A stretch of DNA of 64,000 nt. It comes from CAVVEC01 sp963770485. GTDB taxonomy: Bacteria; Acidobacteriota; Terriglobia; Terriglobales; Acidobacteriaceae. The notes under the pieces are model-generated. The model did not search any database, was not told the origin of the DNA, and was given only the letters and a program-made list of their open reading frames with translations. Below, piece after piece: positions 54,492 to 63,526 of the stretch. Position numbers and translations under genes: made by a program. Position 1 is the stretch's first letter. Each line of letters starts with the position of its first letter. The DNA lies in contig CAVYPX010000014.1 of the NCBI GenBank assembly GCA_963770485.1, forward strand, positions 186,001 through 250,000. Direction: 5' to 3'.

Positions 54492-56651
54492 TTACTGCAC
54501 CGTTCCTCGCAGCACTGTCACCGAAGCCACAGGCAGTGTGTATTCCGAGCCCTTGCCGCCGTGCTGGTCGGATTTGGTGGCCGGGCCATCCGGATTGGCG
54601 TAGCCGTTCTGCCCTTTCGCATGCCACACATAGTTGTCGGCGCCGAAGCTCACTTGCTTCACCGTGCCCTGGAAGTAGTGATGGCTGTGGTTGGAAGAGT
54701 TACGGAAATCGACCACCACCGAATGTGGATTCGACTGGTCTTTGTTCACCAGCAGCAGTGCCCATTGCCCATCCGGACGCAGCACGGAATATGCCGTCAC
54801 CAGGACATGGCCTTTGCCGTCTTTGATGTCACTGGAAGCGGGATGCACGGAATGAGGCTGGTCCACCGGTTCGACCCATTCCTGAGTCAAGATCTGCGCG
54901 GAGAAAAGCTGAGCTGTGTCCTGTTTGACGTTGTAGTGCGCACCTACGTTGAACATCCCGAATGTGCCCCATCCCCCGCATCCGTGATACATGGGCAGCG
55001 GCTCCCACTGATAGTAAAACAGGCCCTGCCCGCCGGCGGTCAGAAATGATCCCGCATAATCGGCCAGCCACAGGGCGCCGAACGGCTGCATATACTGAAT
55101 GGCAGTATCGAAAGCCAGATTGGATTCGGTGATCTGCATGGGAACATTCTTGGGCAATCCGTCATTTTGCCAGACCTTCATAATGCCTCGCACCAGGGCA
55201 GGCTCCTGGTACAAATCGCTCCATTGGATATTGCAGGGATTGAAGGGGTAGTGCTCGAACGTCATCACGTTCAGATCCCCAAGATGACCGTGGCTGTTGA
55301 GGTAGTTCAAAAAGCGGTTGAACCAGGAGACATTTCCCCGGGCATCCCGCCACACCTGAATGTCGCTGCTGACGCCTTCAAAGACGGGACCGGCCAACTT
55401 GATGTTGGGATCTATTTTGTGGATCGCCTCTGCCCACTGCACATATAACGCCGCGTCGTCTTCGGGCAACACGAACTGGCCATCGGGCTCTTCGCCGAGT
55501 TCGACGAAGTTGATGGCGTAGCCGCGACTCTCCAGATAGGCGATCTCGTTGGCGGCATTGTCAGGATTGTCGTAAAGCATGGCGACGGGAATGGTCATGG
55601 GCAGGCCGCGCGTCAGCCCACTATTGAAGACAAGATCGAAGCCCGGCTGTTCCCCGTCATCCTTGGCAATGCCCGTTGGATCGTGCCAGGGATCGACGGA
55701 AGAGGCATAAGTAAGGGTCTGGTTAGGATCAGCGCTGTGGTGCATGAGATCTACAAACTTGCCCGAGGTGAGGTACCCCAGATAGACCTCGTTGCTGGCG
55801 AATCCCAGGCAATTGCGGGGATCAGAGGAACTATGAGTGTCGCAAGTGTTCGACGACGCAGTCATCAACACGCGCACAAATTCCACGTTCATCTTGCTCC
55901 GCGACAGTTGCAACGTGACAGTGCCGCCCTTCCCGTCGACTACGGTGCCGTTGGGAAAGTCTTTCCAGTTTCCCCGGCCGGGATTCCCGATCGCATCGTT
56001 GCCGGTCCAGTACTGCACTTGGTAGCTCGTCGCGTAGGGGTTGGCCCATGCGATCTTGATCGCGTCCACGCCCATTTTGCGGCCCAGGTCCACCACGATC
56101 CATCCGGGGTGCCGCGAATCACTCTCGCCGGTATAGGTTTCGTCGAGATAGGGATCACTCTTCCAGTAGGTCGTAGTGTCACCATCGTCCAGCTTCGAGT
56201 AGCCGCCGCTGGTCCCATAGTTGCTTGTGGTGCCACGATGCGGCAGGTTGTATCCGAATGACCGCTTGATACTGCCGGAGCTGTTGGCATCGCCGACGAA
56301 GTAGCCCCGTCCGCCGGGATCGCTCCACGTGCCAGTCGGATTCCAATGCCAGGCTTGGATGCTGAGCTCGGTGTTCAGCCGGTAGCTGATCGGTCCCCAT
56401 CCCGCGGTGAGCATTTCCTGCACGTCGGTAGAACCGAAGATGGTCGTCACGGAATTGAGCGGATCGCGATCAATGCCCGCCCCGAGTGCCCGCAGCGGGC
56501 TGAAAGAATTTGTGGAGTGGCCCGGCGTGATGTCGACGGTGACTTGTTGGCCGAGGAGGGATGCGGGAAGCACAAGAAGAACCAGGGTTATAGTGAATCG
56601 TTTTAATAGACCGAGCGGAACAGTTGCGAGTCGGCGGCCGGGTGTTTTCAT
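54492..56651 (-). CDS. Secreted glycoside hydrolase (clan A-like) with discoidin-type domain
   Basis: 719 residues with a signal peptide (FTITLVLLVLPASLLGQ). Residues 130-290 look like an F5/8 type C carbohydrate-binding domain (TTYWKSDP, GWIVVDLGRKMGVDAIKIAW). A TIM-barrel part follows. VELGEEPDGQ probably holds the acid/base glutamate and QITESNLAF the nucleophile. A beta-sandwich tail (ALLLVNKD, SHHYFQGTVKQVSFG) follows. The layout fits GH39/GH30/GH51-like enzymes but the substrate is not evident. Confidence 0.8.
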   Translation of the reverse strand: MKTPGRRLATVPLGLLKRFTITLVLLVLPASLLGQQVTVDITPGHSTNSFSPLRALGAGIDRDPLNSVTTIFGSTDVQEMLTAGWGPISYRLNTELSIQAWHWNPTGTWSDPGGRGYFVGDANSSGSIKRSFGYNLPHRGTTSNYGTSGGYSKLDDGDTTTYWKSDPYLDETYTGESDSRHPGWIVVDLGRKMGVDAIKIAWANPYATSYQVQYWTGNDAIGNPGRGNWKDFPNGTVVDGKGGTVTLQLSRSKMNVEFVRVLMTASSNTCDTHSSSDPRNCLGFASNEVYLGYLTSGKFVDLMHHSADPNQTLTYASSVDPWHDPTGIAKDDGEQPGFDLVFNSGLTRGLPMTIPVAMLYDNPDNAANEIAYLESRGYAINFVELGEEPDGQFVLPEDDAALYVQWAEAIHKIDPNIKLAGPVFEGVSSDIQVWRDARGNVSWFNRFLNYLNSHGHLGDLNVMTFEHYPFNPCNIQWSDLYQEPALVRGIMKVWQNDGLPKNVPMQITESNLAFDTAIQYMQPFGALWLADYAGSFLTAGGQGLFYYQWEPLPMYHGCGGWGTFGMFNVGAHYNVKQDTAQLFSAQILTQEWVEPVDQPHSVHPASSDIKDGKGHVLVTAYSVLRPDGQWALLLVNKDQSNPHSVVVDFRNSSNHSHHYFQGTVKQVSFGADNYVWHAKGQNGYANPDGPATKSDQHGGKGSEYTLPVASVTVLRGTVQ

Positions 56652-56978
56652 GACAGGGTTCTCCAGCGGGGGGAGTTCGAAAAATTATACCTCGGCGGTC
56701 AAGTCGGGTGACTTTTTCCATCTCTTGTTAGTCCCTAATCAAATCAAAACCACGAAGGCCCCAAAGTAACGCGAAGGAAACCCACGAGGTTGCCCAGCAA
56801 GAGATTCTCGCGCTCGAAGATCAGCTCAGTCCCCAGGCATGGGAAGAACTTCAACAGATTGTCAGAAGGATGTTAGTTTCGCGGCCACAGGTGGGACAGA
56901 CGAAGCGGACAGTCAGTCCGGTGAGACTGTTGTCGCGAATACAACTCACCGGCGCGTGTGGGGGATGCTTCTTGCGGG
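56652..56978. other. Gene-free region
   Basis: 327 bases upstream of the glycosidase. No convincing gene, repeat or RNA was seen. A 97-codon plus-strand frame beginning at 56839 crosses it but overlaps the small membrane gene antisense and lacks protein-like features. Confidence 0.5.
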
Positions 56979-57194
56979 TCATCGCGCGAAAAGGTTTGTG
57001 ATGCATACCCCCACAATGAAAACAGCGATGGAGAGCATCCAGTACCTAAAACTGATGAGTGGACCAAACAACCCCCCCACCCCTATAGGGGAACCTTGGG
57101 AAGCCGCTCTTACCCACATTGTCAAAGCATAAGAAACAAAAAGCGCGACGACCAGCACGAGGCCGGTCGTCACGCTGGTGAAGTTGAAGTGCAT
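56979..57194 (-). CDS. Small two-helix membrane protein
   Basis: 71 residues with two hydrophobic helices (GLVLVVALFVSYALTMWV; YWMLSIAVFIVGVCITNLF) separated by a Gly/Pro-rich loop (GSPIGVGGLFGP). A strong GGAGGGAATC ribosome site immediately precedes the ATG. No family recognised. Confidence 0.7.
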   Translation of the reverse strand: MHFNFTSVTTGLVLVVALFVSYALTMWVRAASQGSPIGVGGLFGPLISFRYWMLSIAVFIVGVCITNLFAR

Positions 57195-57572
57195 GATTCC
57201 CTCCGCGCGGGAATCGTATCACATCAACGGAGTGAACTGCGATTCCCTGGGCCCACATTTGTTGTGAGTTTATAGGGAGGGGGAAAGCCTTGACCAAAGT
57301 GTGTGCGCCGCGCGAATCGTGCGCAATGGCCTATGAGTCACTCTGTTGCTGGTGAATGATAGGGGTTACCTCTTCGATCTCATATTCGCCGGTCGGTAGC
57401 CCCGGCTCAGAATTCACCCTTCATGTAACTTTGTGTCCTTGGTGGTTTATGGAATTTTAGGACACTGGCCCATCTCTCCTTATATGGATTAACGCACTCG
57501 CCGAAATGTGCAGTTGCCTGATCCGGCGTGCGTCTCTAAAATAAGAGATTACCCTTCGCGACCGAGAAAATT
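57195..57572. other. Intergenic region upstream of guaB
   Basis: 378 bases. Apart from the guaB promoter listed separately, no gene or structured RNA was recognised. A guanine riboswitch was looked for by eye and not found. Confidence 0.5.
57514..57542 (+). promoter_or_regulatory. Probable guaB promoter
   Basis: TTGCCT and TAAAAT spaced by 17 bases; expected start about 57549, giving a leader of about 24 bases before ATG 57573. Confidence 0.5.
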
Positions 57573-59078
57573 ATGATTCATTTCCCCGTTCCTGAGGCAC
57601 TCACTTTCGACGACGTGTTGCTGCTGCCCGCCCGCTCTGACGTTGTCCCTACACAGACCAATACCCAGACTCAGCTCACGCGCAATATCCGCTTGAATAT
57701 TCCGATTATCAGCGCGGCCATGGACACGGTCACCGAATCGCATATGGCGATTGCGGTGGCGCAGCAGGGTGGCATCGGGATCATTCATCGCAACCTTTCG
57801 ATCGAGCAGCAAGCCAACGAAGTGGACAAGGTAAAGCGCTCGGAGAGCGGCATGATTGTCGACCCGATCACCATGTCGCCCGATGCCAAGGTGTCCGAGG
57901 CGCTCGAGGTCATGCGCCAGTACAAGATTTCGGGTGTGCCCATCACCAAGAATGGGAAGCTGGTCGGCATCCTCACCAACCGCGACCTGCGCTTCGAAAC
58001 CCGTTTCGATATTCCCATCAGCAAGGTCATGACCAAGGAAAATCTGATCACCGTGCCGGTCGGCACCACGCTGGAGGATGCGGAAAAAATTCTGCATGAG
58101 CACCGCGTCGAAAAGTTGCTGGTCGTGGATGACGGGTTCCATCTCAAGGGCCTGATCACGGTTAAAGACATTCAGAAGAAACTCAAATATCCCAACGCAG
58201 CCAAGGACTCCCATGGACGGTTGCGGGTCGGCGCTGCCATCGGCGCGACGGGCGATTTCCTGGAACGGGCGCAGGAGCTGGTCAAAGAAAAGGTGGATCT
58301 GCTCGCGATTGACAGCGCCCACGGTCACTCGACCCGCGTGCTGGAAGCCATCAAGCAGGTGAAGTCGAAACTGCCGGAGGTGGATCTGATCGCCGGTAAC
58401 GTGGGAACGTTCGACGGCGCATGCGAACTGGCTCGGGCGGGCGCCGACGCGGTGAAGGTCGGCATCGGTCCCGGTTCGATCTGCACCACACGGGTGGTGA
58501 CGGGAGCCGGCGTGCCTCAGATCACCGCCATCGCCGAGGCCTACCGCGCCACAAAGGACGCCAACATTCCCGTGATTGCCGATGGGGGCATCAAGTATTC
58601 CGGCGATATCACCAAAGCTCTGGCGGCAGGCGCAGGCGCGGTCATGATCGGATCCCTGTTCGCGGGAACCGATGAGAGTCCCGGCGAACTGATCCTGTAT
58701 CAAGGGAGGACCTTCAAGTCGTATCGCGGCATGGGGTCGCTCGGCGCGATGGCGGCGGGCTCCAGTGAACGCTATTTCCAGAACAGCGACGGCGACTCCT
58801 CCACTGCCATGCCGGTCATGGGCGAAGAGCCGAACCGGCTGGCCAAGCTGGTCCCGGAGGGCATCGAAGGACGCGTTCCCTACCGCGGCTCCGTCGCCAT
58901 GATTGTGCACCAGATGGTGGGCGGACTAAAGTCGGGTATGGGATATTGTGGCTGCGGTAGCGTCCCGGAATTGCTGCAGAAGGCGCGTTTCGTCCGCATC
59001 AGCGTAGCCGGCCTGCGCGAGAGCCACGTGCACGATGTGATGATTACCCGGGAAGCGCCCAACTATGCCGTCGAGTAA
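57573..59078 (+). CDS. guaB: IMP dehydrogenase
   Basis: 501 residues. The barrel opens with LTFDDVLLLPARSDVVP. Two CBS domains are inserted at about 93-210. The catalytic cysteine lies in GIGPGSICTTRVVTGAG, and flap residues are in RTFKSYRGMGSLGAM and YFQNSD. It converts IMP to XMP, the committed step to GMP. The family length and all motifs are normal. Confidence 0.98.
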   Translation: MIHFPVPEALTFDDVLLLPARSDVVPTQTNTQTQLTRNIRLNIPIISAAMDTVTESHMAIAVAQQGGIGIIHRNLSIEQQANEVDKVKRSESGMIVDPITMSPDAKVSEALEVMRQYKISGVPITKNGKLVGILTNRDLRFETRFDIPISKVMTKENLITVPVGTTLEDAEKILHEHRVEKLLVVDDGFHLKGLITVKDIQKKLKYPNAAKDSHGRLRVGAAIGATGDFLERAQELVKEKVDLLAIDSAHGHSTRVLEAIKQVKSKLPEVDLIAGNVGTFDGACELARAGADAVKVGIGPGSICTTRVVTGAGVPQITAIAEAYRATKDANIPVIADGGIKYSGDITKALAAGAGAVMIGSLFAGTDESPGELILYQGRTFKSYRGMGSLGAMAAGSSERYFQNSDGDSSTAMPVMGEEPNRLAKLVPEGIEGRVPYRGSVAMIVHQMVGGLKSGMGYCGCGSVPELLQKARFVRISVAGLRESHVHDVMITREAPNYAVE

Positions 59079-59131
59079 ATCTGCATTCTGAAAGGATCCA
59101 TGTTTTTCCAATCCGCTGGGGAAGCTCGCTC

Positions 59132-59614
59132 TTGACCCCTGACCAAAAGCAGTTACTCAAAACCTGGATTGCCGCGCTCCTGTGGATCGGGCTGATTGCG
59201 GTGGAATCCACCGACTGGCTTTCCTCTGAGCACACCAGCCGGATTCTCTATCCCATATTTCATTTTCTCTTGGGGCTGAATCTGGCTCGCTTCGAGGTCT
59301 GGCATCACTACATCAGGAAGGTTGGCCATTTTGTGGGCTACTTTGCGTTGAGTTTTCTTTTATTTCGCGCTTGGCGCGCGACGCTTCATCTGAAATTTGT
59401 TCGGGGATGGGCGCTGCGCTGGTCTGTGATTGCTTTTTTCATGACCGTTTTGGTGGCAAGCCTGGATGAGTGGCATCAGACCTACCTGCCTTCCCGAACC
59501 GGCAGGTTCGCCGACGTCGTGCTGGACAGCTCGGCGGCGCTGACGGCGCAGATTCTGATCTTCATTTTTCTACGAGTGCGATCTGGGCAGAGCCGGCAGA
59601 ATTTCGCAGCCTAA
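59132..59614 (+). CDS. VanZ-like membrane protein
   Basis: 160 residues from TTG 59132, which has GGGGAAG 7 bases upstream. Four or five helices. Family motifs are KVGHFVGYFALSFLLF and ASLDEWHQTYLPSRTGRFAD with the DE/HQ pattern. VanZ relatives can alter glycopeptide resistance, but most are of unknown function. Confidence 0.88.
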   Translation: MTPDQKQLLKTWIAALLWIGLIAVESTDWLSSEHTSRILYPIFHFLLGLNLARFEVWHHYIRKVGHFVGYFALSFLLFRAWRATLHLKFVRGWALRWSVIAFFMTVLVASLDEWHQTYLPSRTGRFADVVLDSSAALTAQILIFIFLRVRSGQSRQNFAA

Positions 59615-59648
59615 AGCGATTGGTTGATTCGATCCCAGCCGCGGAACC

Positions 59649-60140
59649 TCAGTACATGGCGTCGTACTTGGTGACGACCCAGGTCCCGTCTTTATCTTCC
59701 AGGGTCACGGAAAACAATTCGGAATAGGTGCCGTTGTGGGCGGGACTGTTCCAGCGTTTGCCGCGATAGTGCAGGATGCGCAGCGGCGGGGCATCTTCCC
59801 AATCCACCACCTCCCACGAGATTAGCGGGTGCTGTGACTCGGAGCTGCAGATGAAGGCGGCATACTTCCTGCGGTAGTCCTTTTCCCACTCGGCGAGTTG
59901 TTCATTGCAGTGACCGTCACGGATGGCACGCATGAACTCCGCGGCCTCGCGCTCGGAAGTGCGGTCGCGCAAGGGATTCAGGCGGATGGAATCCGGAGTT
60001 CCGGAGAGCGGATCGCGATCCAGCGAGCGAGCCAGCACCGGCCCCTGACCGTTCAGCCACATCAGATAGCCAAAGAAGATCAGCAGAACCAGCATGGCCG
60101 CGCCGACTGCGATGCCGATTTGTACGCGGGAAAACCCCAT
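59649..60140 (-). CDS. Membrane-anchored hypothetical protein
   Basis: 163 residues. A single amino-terminal helix (GIAVGAAMLVLLIFFGYLMW) anchors a soluble domain with FMRAIRDGHCNEQLAEWEKD, CSSESQHPLISWEVVDWED and GTWVVTKYDAMY. It could be a small NTF2-like fold. No family recognised. Convergent with the VanZ-like gene. Confidence 0.7.
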   Translation of the reverse strand: MGFSRVQIGIAVGAAMLVLLIFFGYLMWLNGQGPVLARSLDRDPLSGTPDSIRLNPLRDRTSEREAAEFMRAIRDGHCNEQLAEWEKDYRRKYAAFICSSESQHPLISWEVVDWEDAPPLRILHYRGKRWNSPAHNGTYSELFSVTLEDKDGTWVVTKYDAMY

Positions 60141-60246
60141 GGTCCTACGCCCAGTGTAACGGGATGCGGGCTCGGGGCTAGATTACCGCGGTGCCCCAGT
60201 AGGACATGTACGGAAGAACTACGGGCGCGGTATCCGCCCACCAAAA

Positions 60247-60274
60247 AAATGCACCCCAAGAAAGGGGTGCATTT
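60247..60274 (-). terminator. Intrinsic terminator of the ribosomal protein/rpoA operon
   Basis: An 11-bp perfect stem (AAATGCACCCC/GGGGTGCATTT) with a 6-base loop. On the minus strand it is followed by a run of T just after rplQ. A TTTGGTTTTT on the plus side means it might also work in the other direction. Confidence 0.9.
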
Positions 60275-60298
60275 GGTTTTTAAGTTGGGAATCGCGAG

Positions 60299-60790
60299 CT
60301 ACTCTTTGGTTTCGCCGCCTTCGGCGCTGGCGCCACCCTGCTGTTGCTCGGCTTCTTCCATGGCCTTCTTGGTCTCGGACACGCGCTTGGCGCGGGCTTC
60401 GGCGCGCTTCTGACGTTTTTCGTCGAGCACTTTTTCGCTGCCCAGCAGTTCGACGAAGGCCTTGTCGGCCCCGTCGCCCTTTTGCCAGCCCGTGCGGACG
60501 ATGCGCAGGTAACCACCGTTGCGATCGCCGAAACGGGGTGCGATGGTGTCAAACAGCTTGTCCACCGCCGCGCCGGTCATAAGGTAAGCCAGCGCCCGGC
60601 GGCGCGCGGCCAGATCTCCGCGCTTGCCGAGCGTGATCATCTTCTCCACATGCGGGCGCATAGCCTTGGCCTTGGGAATCGTGGTCTCGATGCGCTCCTC
60701 GAGAATGAGCGAGGTCACCAGATTCCGCAGCAAGGAGCGGCGGTGCGCGGTGTTACGTCCCAGTTTCCATCCTGCAACCTTGTGGCGCAT
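60299..60790 (-). CDS. rplQ: 50S ribosomal protein L17
   Basis: 163 residues from ATG 60790 (AGAGG upstream); the protein starts MRHKVAGWKLGRNTAHRRSL as in all L17. The core ends near residue 120; a longer Ala/Glu-rich tail (AMEEAEQQQGGASAEGGE) follows. Last gene of the operon before the terminator. Confidence 0.97.
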   Translation of the reverse strand: MRHKVAGWKLGRNTAHRRSLLRNLVTSLILEERIETTIPKAKAMRPHVEKMITLGKRGDLAARRRALAYLMTGAAVDKLFDTIAPRFGDRNGGYLRIVRTGWQKGDGADKAFVELLGSEKVLDEKRQKRAEARAKRVSETKKAMEEAEQQQGGASAEGGETKE

Positions 60791-60849
60791 AAAAACCTCT
60801 GTTCGGGAGTCAGGAGTCATGCGTCGGGAGTCAGTTTGGTTTGACCTGA

Positions 60850-61022
60850 CTCCTAACTACTGACTCCTGACTACTGGTTTTAAAGATTTCTTGACCCCTG
60901 ACTACTAACTACTGACTCCTGACTACTGGTTTTAAAGATTTCTTGACCCCTGACTACTAACTACTGACTCCTGACTACTGGTTTTAAAGATTTCCTGACT
61001 ACCGACTCCTGACTACTAGTTT
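60850..61022. repeat. Three copies of a 52-bp tandem repeat in the rpoA-rplQ spacer
   Basis: The landmark GGTTTTAAAGATTTC recurs at 60876, 60928 and 60980, exactly 52 bases apart. Between landmarks lie TGACTCC and TGACTACT words, the same vocabulary as the heptamer palindromes. The first two spacer copies are almost identical; the third is slightly divergent. Confidence 0.95.
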
Positions 61023-62057
61023 CTAAAGATCGTTATCCAGACCGTATGCCGACGCAGGCAGAATCTGGTTGGAAGTCGGGCCAGGCACGGCGTTCCCCTG
61101 CTCGTCGATCTTCATTCCCAGGCTCAACCCCATGGTCGAGAGAATCTCTTTGATCTCGTTCAGCGACTTGCGACCAAAATTCTTGGTCTTAAGCATTTCG
61201 GCTTCAGTCTTCTGCACCAGTTCGCCAATAGTCTGAATGTTGGCGTTCTTCAGGCAGTTGTAACTGCGCACCGAAAGTTCGAGTTCCTCGACTGAGCGGT
61301 TCAGGTTTTCGTTTTTGATCTCGGGCTTGCGTTCTTCCGCCGAAGTCGCCGTCTCGATGTCTTCCTCGAAATTGATGAAGATGTTCATGTGGTCTTTCAG
61401 CAGCTTTGCCGCCAAGCCGATGGAATCGGCCGGGGTGATGGAGCCGTTGGTCCACACTTCGAGGGTGAGCTTGTCGTAGTCGGTAATCTGGCCGAGACGT
61501 GCGGCTTCCACGGTGTAGTTGCACTTGCGCACCGGAGAGTGTACCGAATCGATGGGAATGAAACCGATACCGAGATCCTCGTCAAAATTCTTATCGGCGG
61601 AAACGTAGCCGCGGCCGCGCTTGAGCCGCATCTCCATATCGAGTTTGCCGCCTTCGCTGACGGTGGCGATGTAGACGTCCTTGTCCAGAACCTCAACGTC
61701 GGCGTCGGCCTCAATCATGCCTGAGGTGACGACACCAGGCTGATCGGCCCGCAGATAGATGGCTTTGGGAGCATCGCCGCTAAGCTTGAAAGGAATCTGC
61801 TTCAGGTTGAGGATGATGTCGGTTGCGTCCTCAACCACGCCCGGGATGGACTGAAATTCGTGCAGCACGCCTTCGATCTTCACCGCGGTGACGGCCGCTC
61901 CTTCAATTGAAGAAAGCAGCACACGCCGCAGGGCGTTGCCGATAGTGGTGCCGAAGCCGCGTTCAAACGGCTGTGCCCAGAAGATTCCGTACTTATCGGT
62001 GAGGGTCGAGGTATCGACCGCCAAACGTTTCGGTTTTTGAAAGCCCTTCCAAAACAT
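61023..62057 (-). CDS. rpoA: RNA polymerase alpha subunit
   Basis: 344 residues. The amino-terminal assembly domain (to about 235) includes RGFGTTIGNALRRVLLSSIE and KRGRGYVSADKN. The C-terminal DNA-binding domain (about 265-325) includes ELSVRSYNCLKNANIQTIGE and NFGRKSLNEIKEIL. GGAG precedes the ATG. Standard position between rpsD and rplQ. Confidence 0.98.
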   Translation of the reverse strand: MFWKGFQKPKRLAVDTSTLTDKYGIFWAQPFERGFGTTIGNALRRVLLSSIEGAAVTAVKIEGVLHEFQSIPGVVEDATDIILNLKQIPFKLSGDAPKAIYLRADQPGVVTSGMIEADADVEVLDKDVYIATVSEGGKLDMEMRLKRGRGYVSADKNFDEDLGIGFIPIDSVHSPVRKCNYTVEAARLGQITDYDKLTLEVWTNGSITPADSIGLAAKLLKDHMNIFINFEEDIETATSAEERKPEIKNENLNRSVEELELSVRSYNCLKNANIQTIGELVQKTEAEMLKTKNFGRKSLNEIKEILSTMGLSLGMKIDEQGNAVPGPTSNQILPASAYGLDNDL

Positions 62058-62159
62058 GTTTCATTCTCCTTCGACCATGCGGCTCAACCAAGGCATTCCG
62101 AAGCGGCCCAACTCCGGTCAAGCGCCTTGAGAAGGCTGATCTGGTGCGAAATGTGGACC

Positions 62160-62231
62160 CAGAACATCGTCCGTCGATGGCCGTCGGTCGTTCGCTGATT
62201 TGCCAACGACGAACGACGAAGGGCCAACGGC
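62160..62231. repeat. Word-repeat spacer between rpoA and rpsD
   Basis: Words such as CCGTCGATGGCCGTCGGTCG and CCAACGACGAACGACGAAGG, which are partly complementary. The same vocabulary appears at 47222-47245 and 62920-63002. Confidence 0.65.
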
Positions 62232-62861
62232 TTATTTACTGTACAACTCTACAATCAACTGCTCATTCACCGGCAGTTGAATTTCCTCGCGCTTGGGCAG
62301 CGACAGCACACGGCCCTTGTAATTGTCGCGGTCAATCTCCAGCCAAGTTGGCGCATTCTGATGGCTGGCAAAATCTTTCGCCGGCTCCAGCATGGGCAGC
62401 TTGCGACTGCCGTCGCGAATGGCGATCTCTTCCCCAACGCTCACTTCGTAGGAAGGGATGTTGACCTTGCGTCCGTCCACCTGGATGTGACCGTGACGCA
62501 CCAATTGGCGCGCCTGGCGGCGGGACATGCCGAACCCAAGGCGGTAAACCACATTGTCCAGGCGGCGTTCCAGTTGTTGCAACAGCATTTCGCCGGTAAC
62601 GCCTTTGGTTCGGGCTGCCTTCTCGAAGTAATTGCGGAACTGGCCTTCCTGCGCGAAGTAAATACGTTTGGTTTTCTGCTTCTCACGAAGTTGCAGGCCG
62701 TAGCCCACGATTTTGGCTTTGCGGTCCTTGCCATGCTGTCCCGGAGCAAAGTTACGCTTCTCGATGGGACATTTGTCGCTGAAGCATTTGGTGCCTTTGA
62801 GGAATAGCTTCATGCCCTCGCGGCGGCAGAGACGACAGACGGGATCGGTGTAACGTGCCAA
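62232..62861 (-). CDS. rpsD: 30S ribosomal protein S4 (zinc-binding type)
   Basis: 209 residues starting at TTG 62861, supported by AAAGGAG 7 bases upstream. The amino end ARYTDPVCRLCRREG with a later CFSDKC pair is the zinc-binding C+ form. The S4 domain has RLDNVVYRLGFGMSRRQARQ. It is a primary 16S binder and often represses its own operon by binding mRNA. Confidence 0.97.
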   Translation of the reverse strand: MARYTDPVCRLCRREGMKLFLKGTKCFSDKCPIEKRNFAPGQHGKDRKAKIVGYGLQLREKQKTKRIYFAQEGQFRNYFEKAARTKGVTGEMLLQQLERRLDNVVYRLGFGMSRRQARQLVRHGHIQVDGRKVNIPSYEVSVGEEIAIRDGSRKLPMLEPAKDFASHQNAPTWLEIDRDNYKGRVLSLPKREEIQLPVNEQLIVELYSK

Positions 62862-62919
62862 GTTGCTTCTCCTTTAGATGACCGGTTTACAGGTTTGGCT
62901 TCACCCTTCGTCCCGGACG

Positions 62920-63002
62920 AAATTTGTCGTTGGTCCTTGGCCGTTCGTCGTGGCCCGTCACGATCTTCGCGAAAGACGAACGACGTACGACGAAGGACGC
63001 TC
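62920..63002. repeat. Word-repeat palindrome between rpsD and rpsK
   Basis: The left arm (TCGTTGGTCCTTGGCCGTTC) and right arm (GACGAACGACGTACGACGAA) are partly complementary. Together with 62160-62231 it belongs to a GACGAACGAC vocabulary different from that of the GGAGTCA elements. Confidence 0.65.
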
Positions 63003-63440
63003 CTATACTCTTCTTCGTTTCGGCGGACGGCAACCATTGTGCGGAATCGGCGTGGCGTCTTTAATGTTACGCACTTCGATCCCGGCGGCAGCCAGCGCGC
63101 GGATCGCGGATTCACGTCCCGAACCTGGCCCGCTCACGCGCACTTCAACGCTCCGCACTCCGTGATCCCGCGCCATGTTGGCCGCGTTCATCGCCGCCTG
63201 CTGAGCGGCAAAGGGCGTCCCTTTGCGCGACCCGCGGAATCCCAGCGAACCGGAACTCTTCCAGGAAAGAACGTTCCCGGCCGGATCGGCAATGGTCACG
63301 ATGGTGTTGTTGAAGGAGGCCTGAATATGCGCGATGCCGTGCGTGACGTGCTTGCGCTCCTTCTTCTTGAACGTCTTCTTCTTGCTCTTTTTCTCGGGAG
63401 CGGCTGCGCCGCCCGCCGCCGCTGCTGCTGGTTTTGCCAT
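63003..63440 (-). CDS. rpsK: 30S ribosomal protein S11
   Basis: 145 residues. The core matches S11 (HIQASFNNTIVTIADPAGNV, SRKGTPFAAQQAA, then HNGCRPPKRRRV at the end). The amino end carries a longer Ala/Lys-rich extension than usual. No clear ribosome site is seen because the spacer is a word-repeat element, so translation may be coupled to rpsM. Confidence 0.97.
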   Translation of the reverse strand: MAKPAAAAAGGAAAPEKKSKKKTFKKKERKHVTHGIAHIQASFNNTIVTIADPAGNVLSWKSSGSLGFRGSRKGTPFAAQQAAMNAANMARDHGVRSVEVRVSGPGSGRESAIRALAAAGIEVRNIKDATPIPHNGCRPPKRRRV

Positions 63441-63526
63441 AGATCAGTTCTCAGTAGTCGGTAGTCAGGAGTCAGGAGTCAGGCTGGGCAGGAGATTCAC
63501 TGACTCCTGACTCCTGACTACTGCCG
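63441..63526. repeat. Heptamer word-repeat palindrome between rpsM and rpsK
   Basis: Left arm AGTCAGGAGTCAGGAGTCAG and right arm CTGACTCCTGACTCCTGACT, with about 25 bases between them: one of the most regular copies of this element. It sits within a ribosomal protein operon. Confidence 0.9.

Noticed and set aside
57195..57572. Guanine/purine riboswitch before guaB
   Set aside because: No conserved purine-aptamer core was seen and a promoter with a 24-base leader leaves no room.
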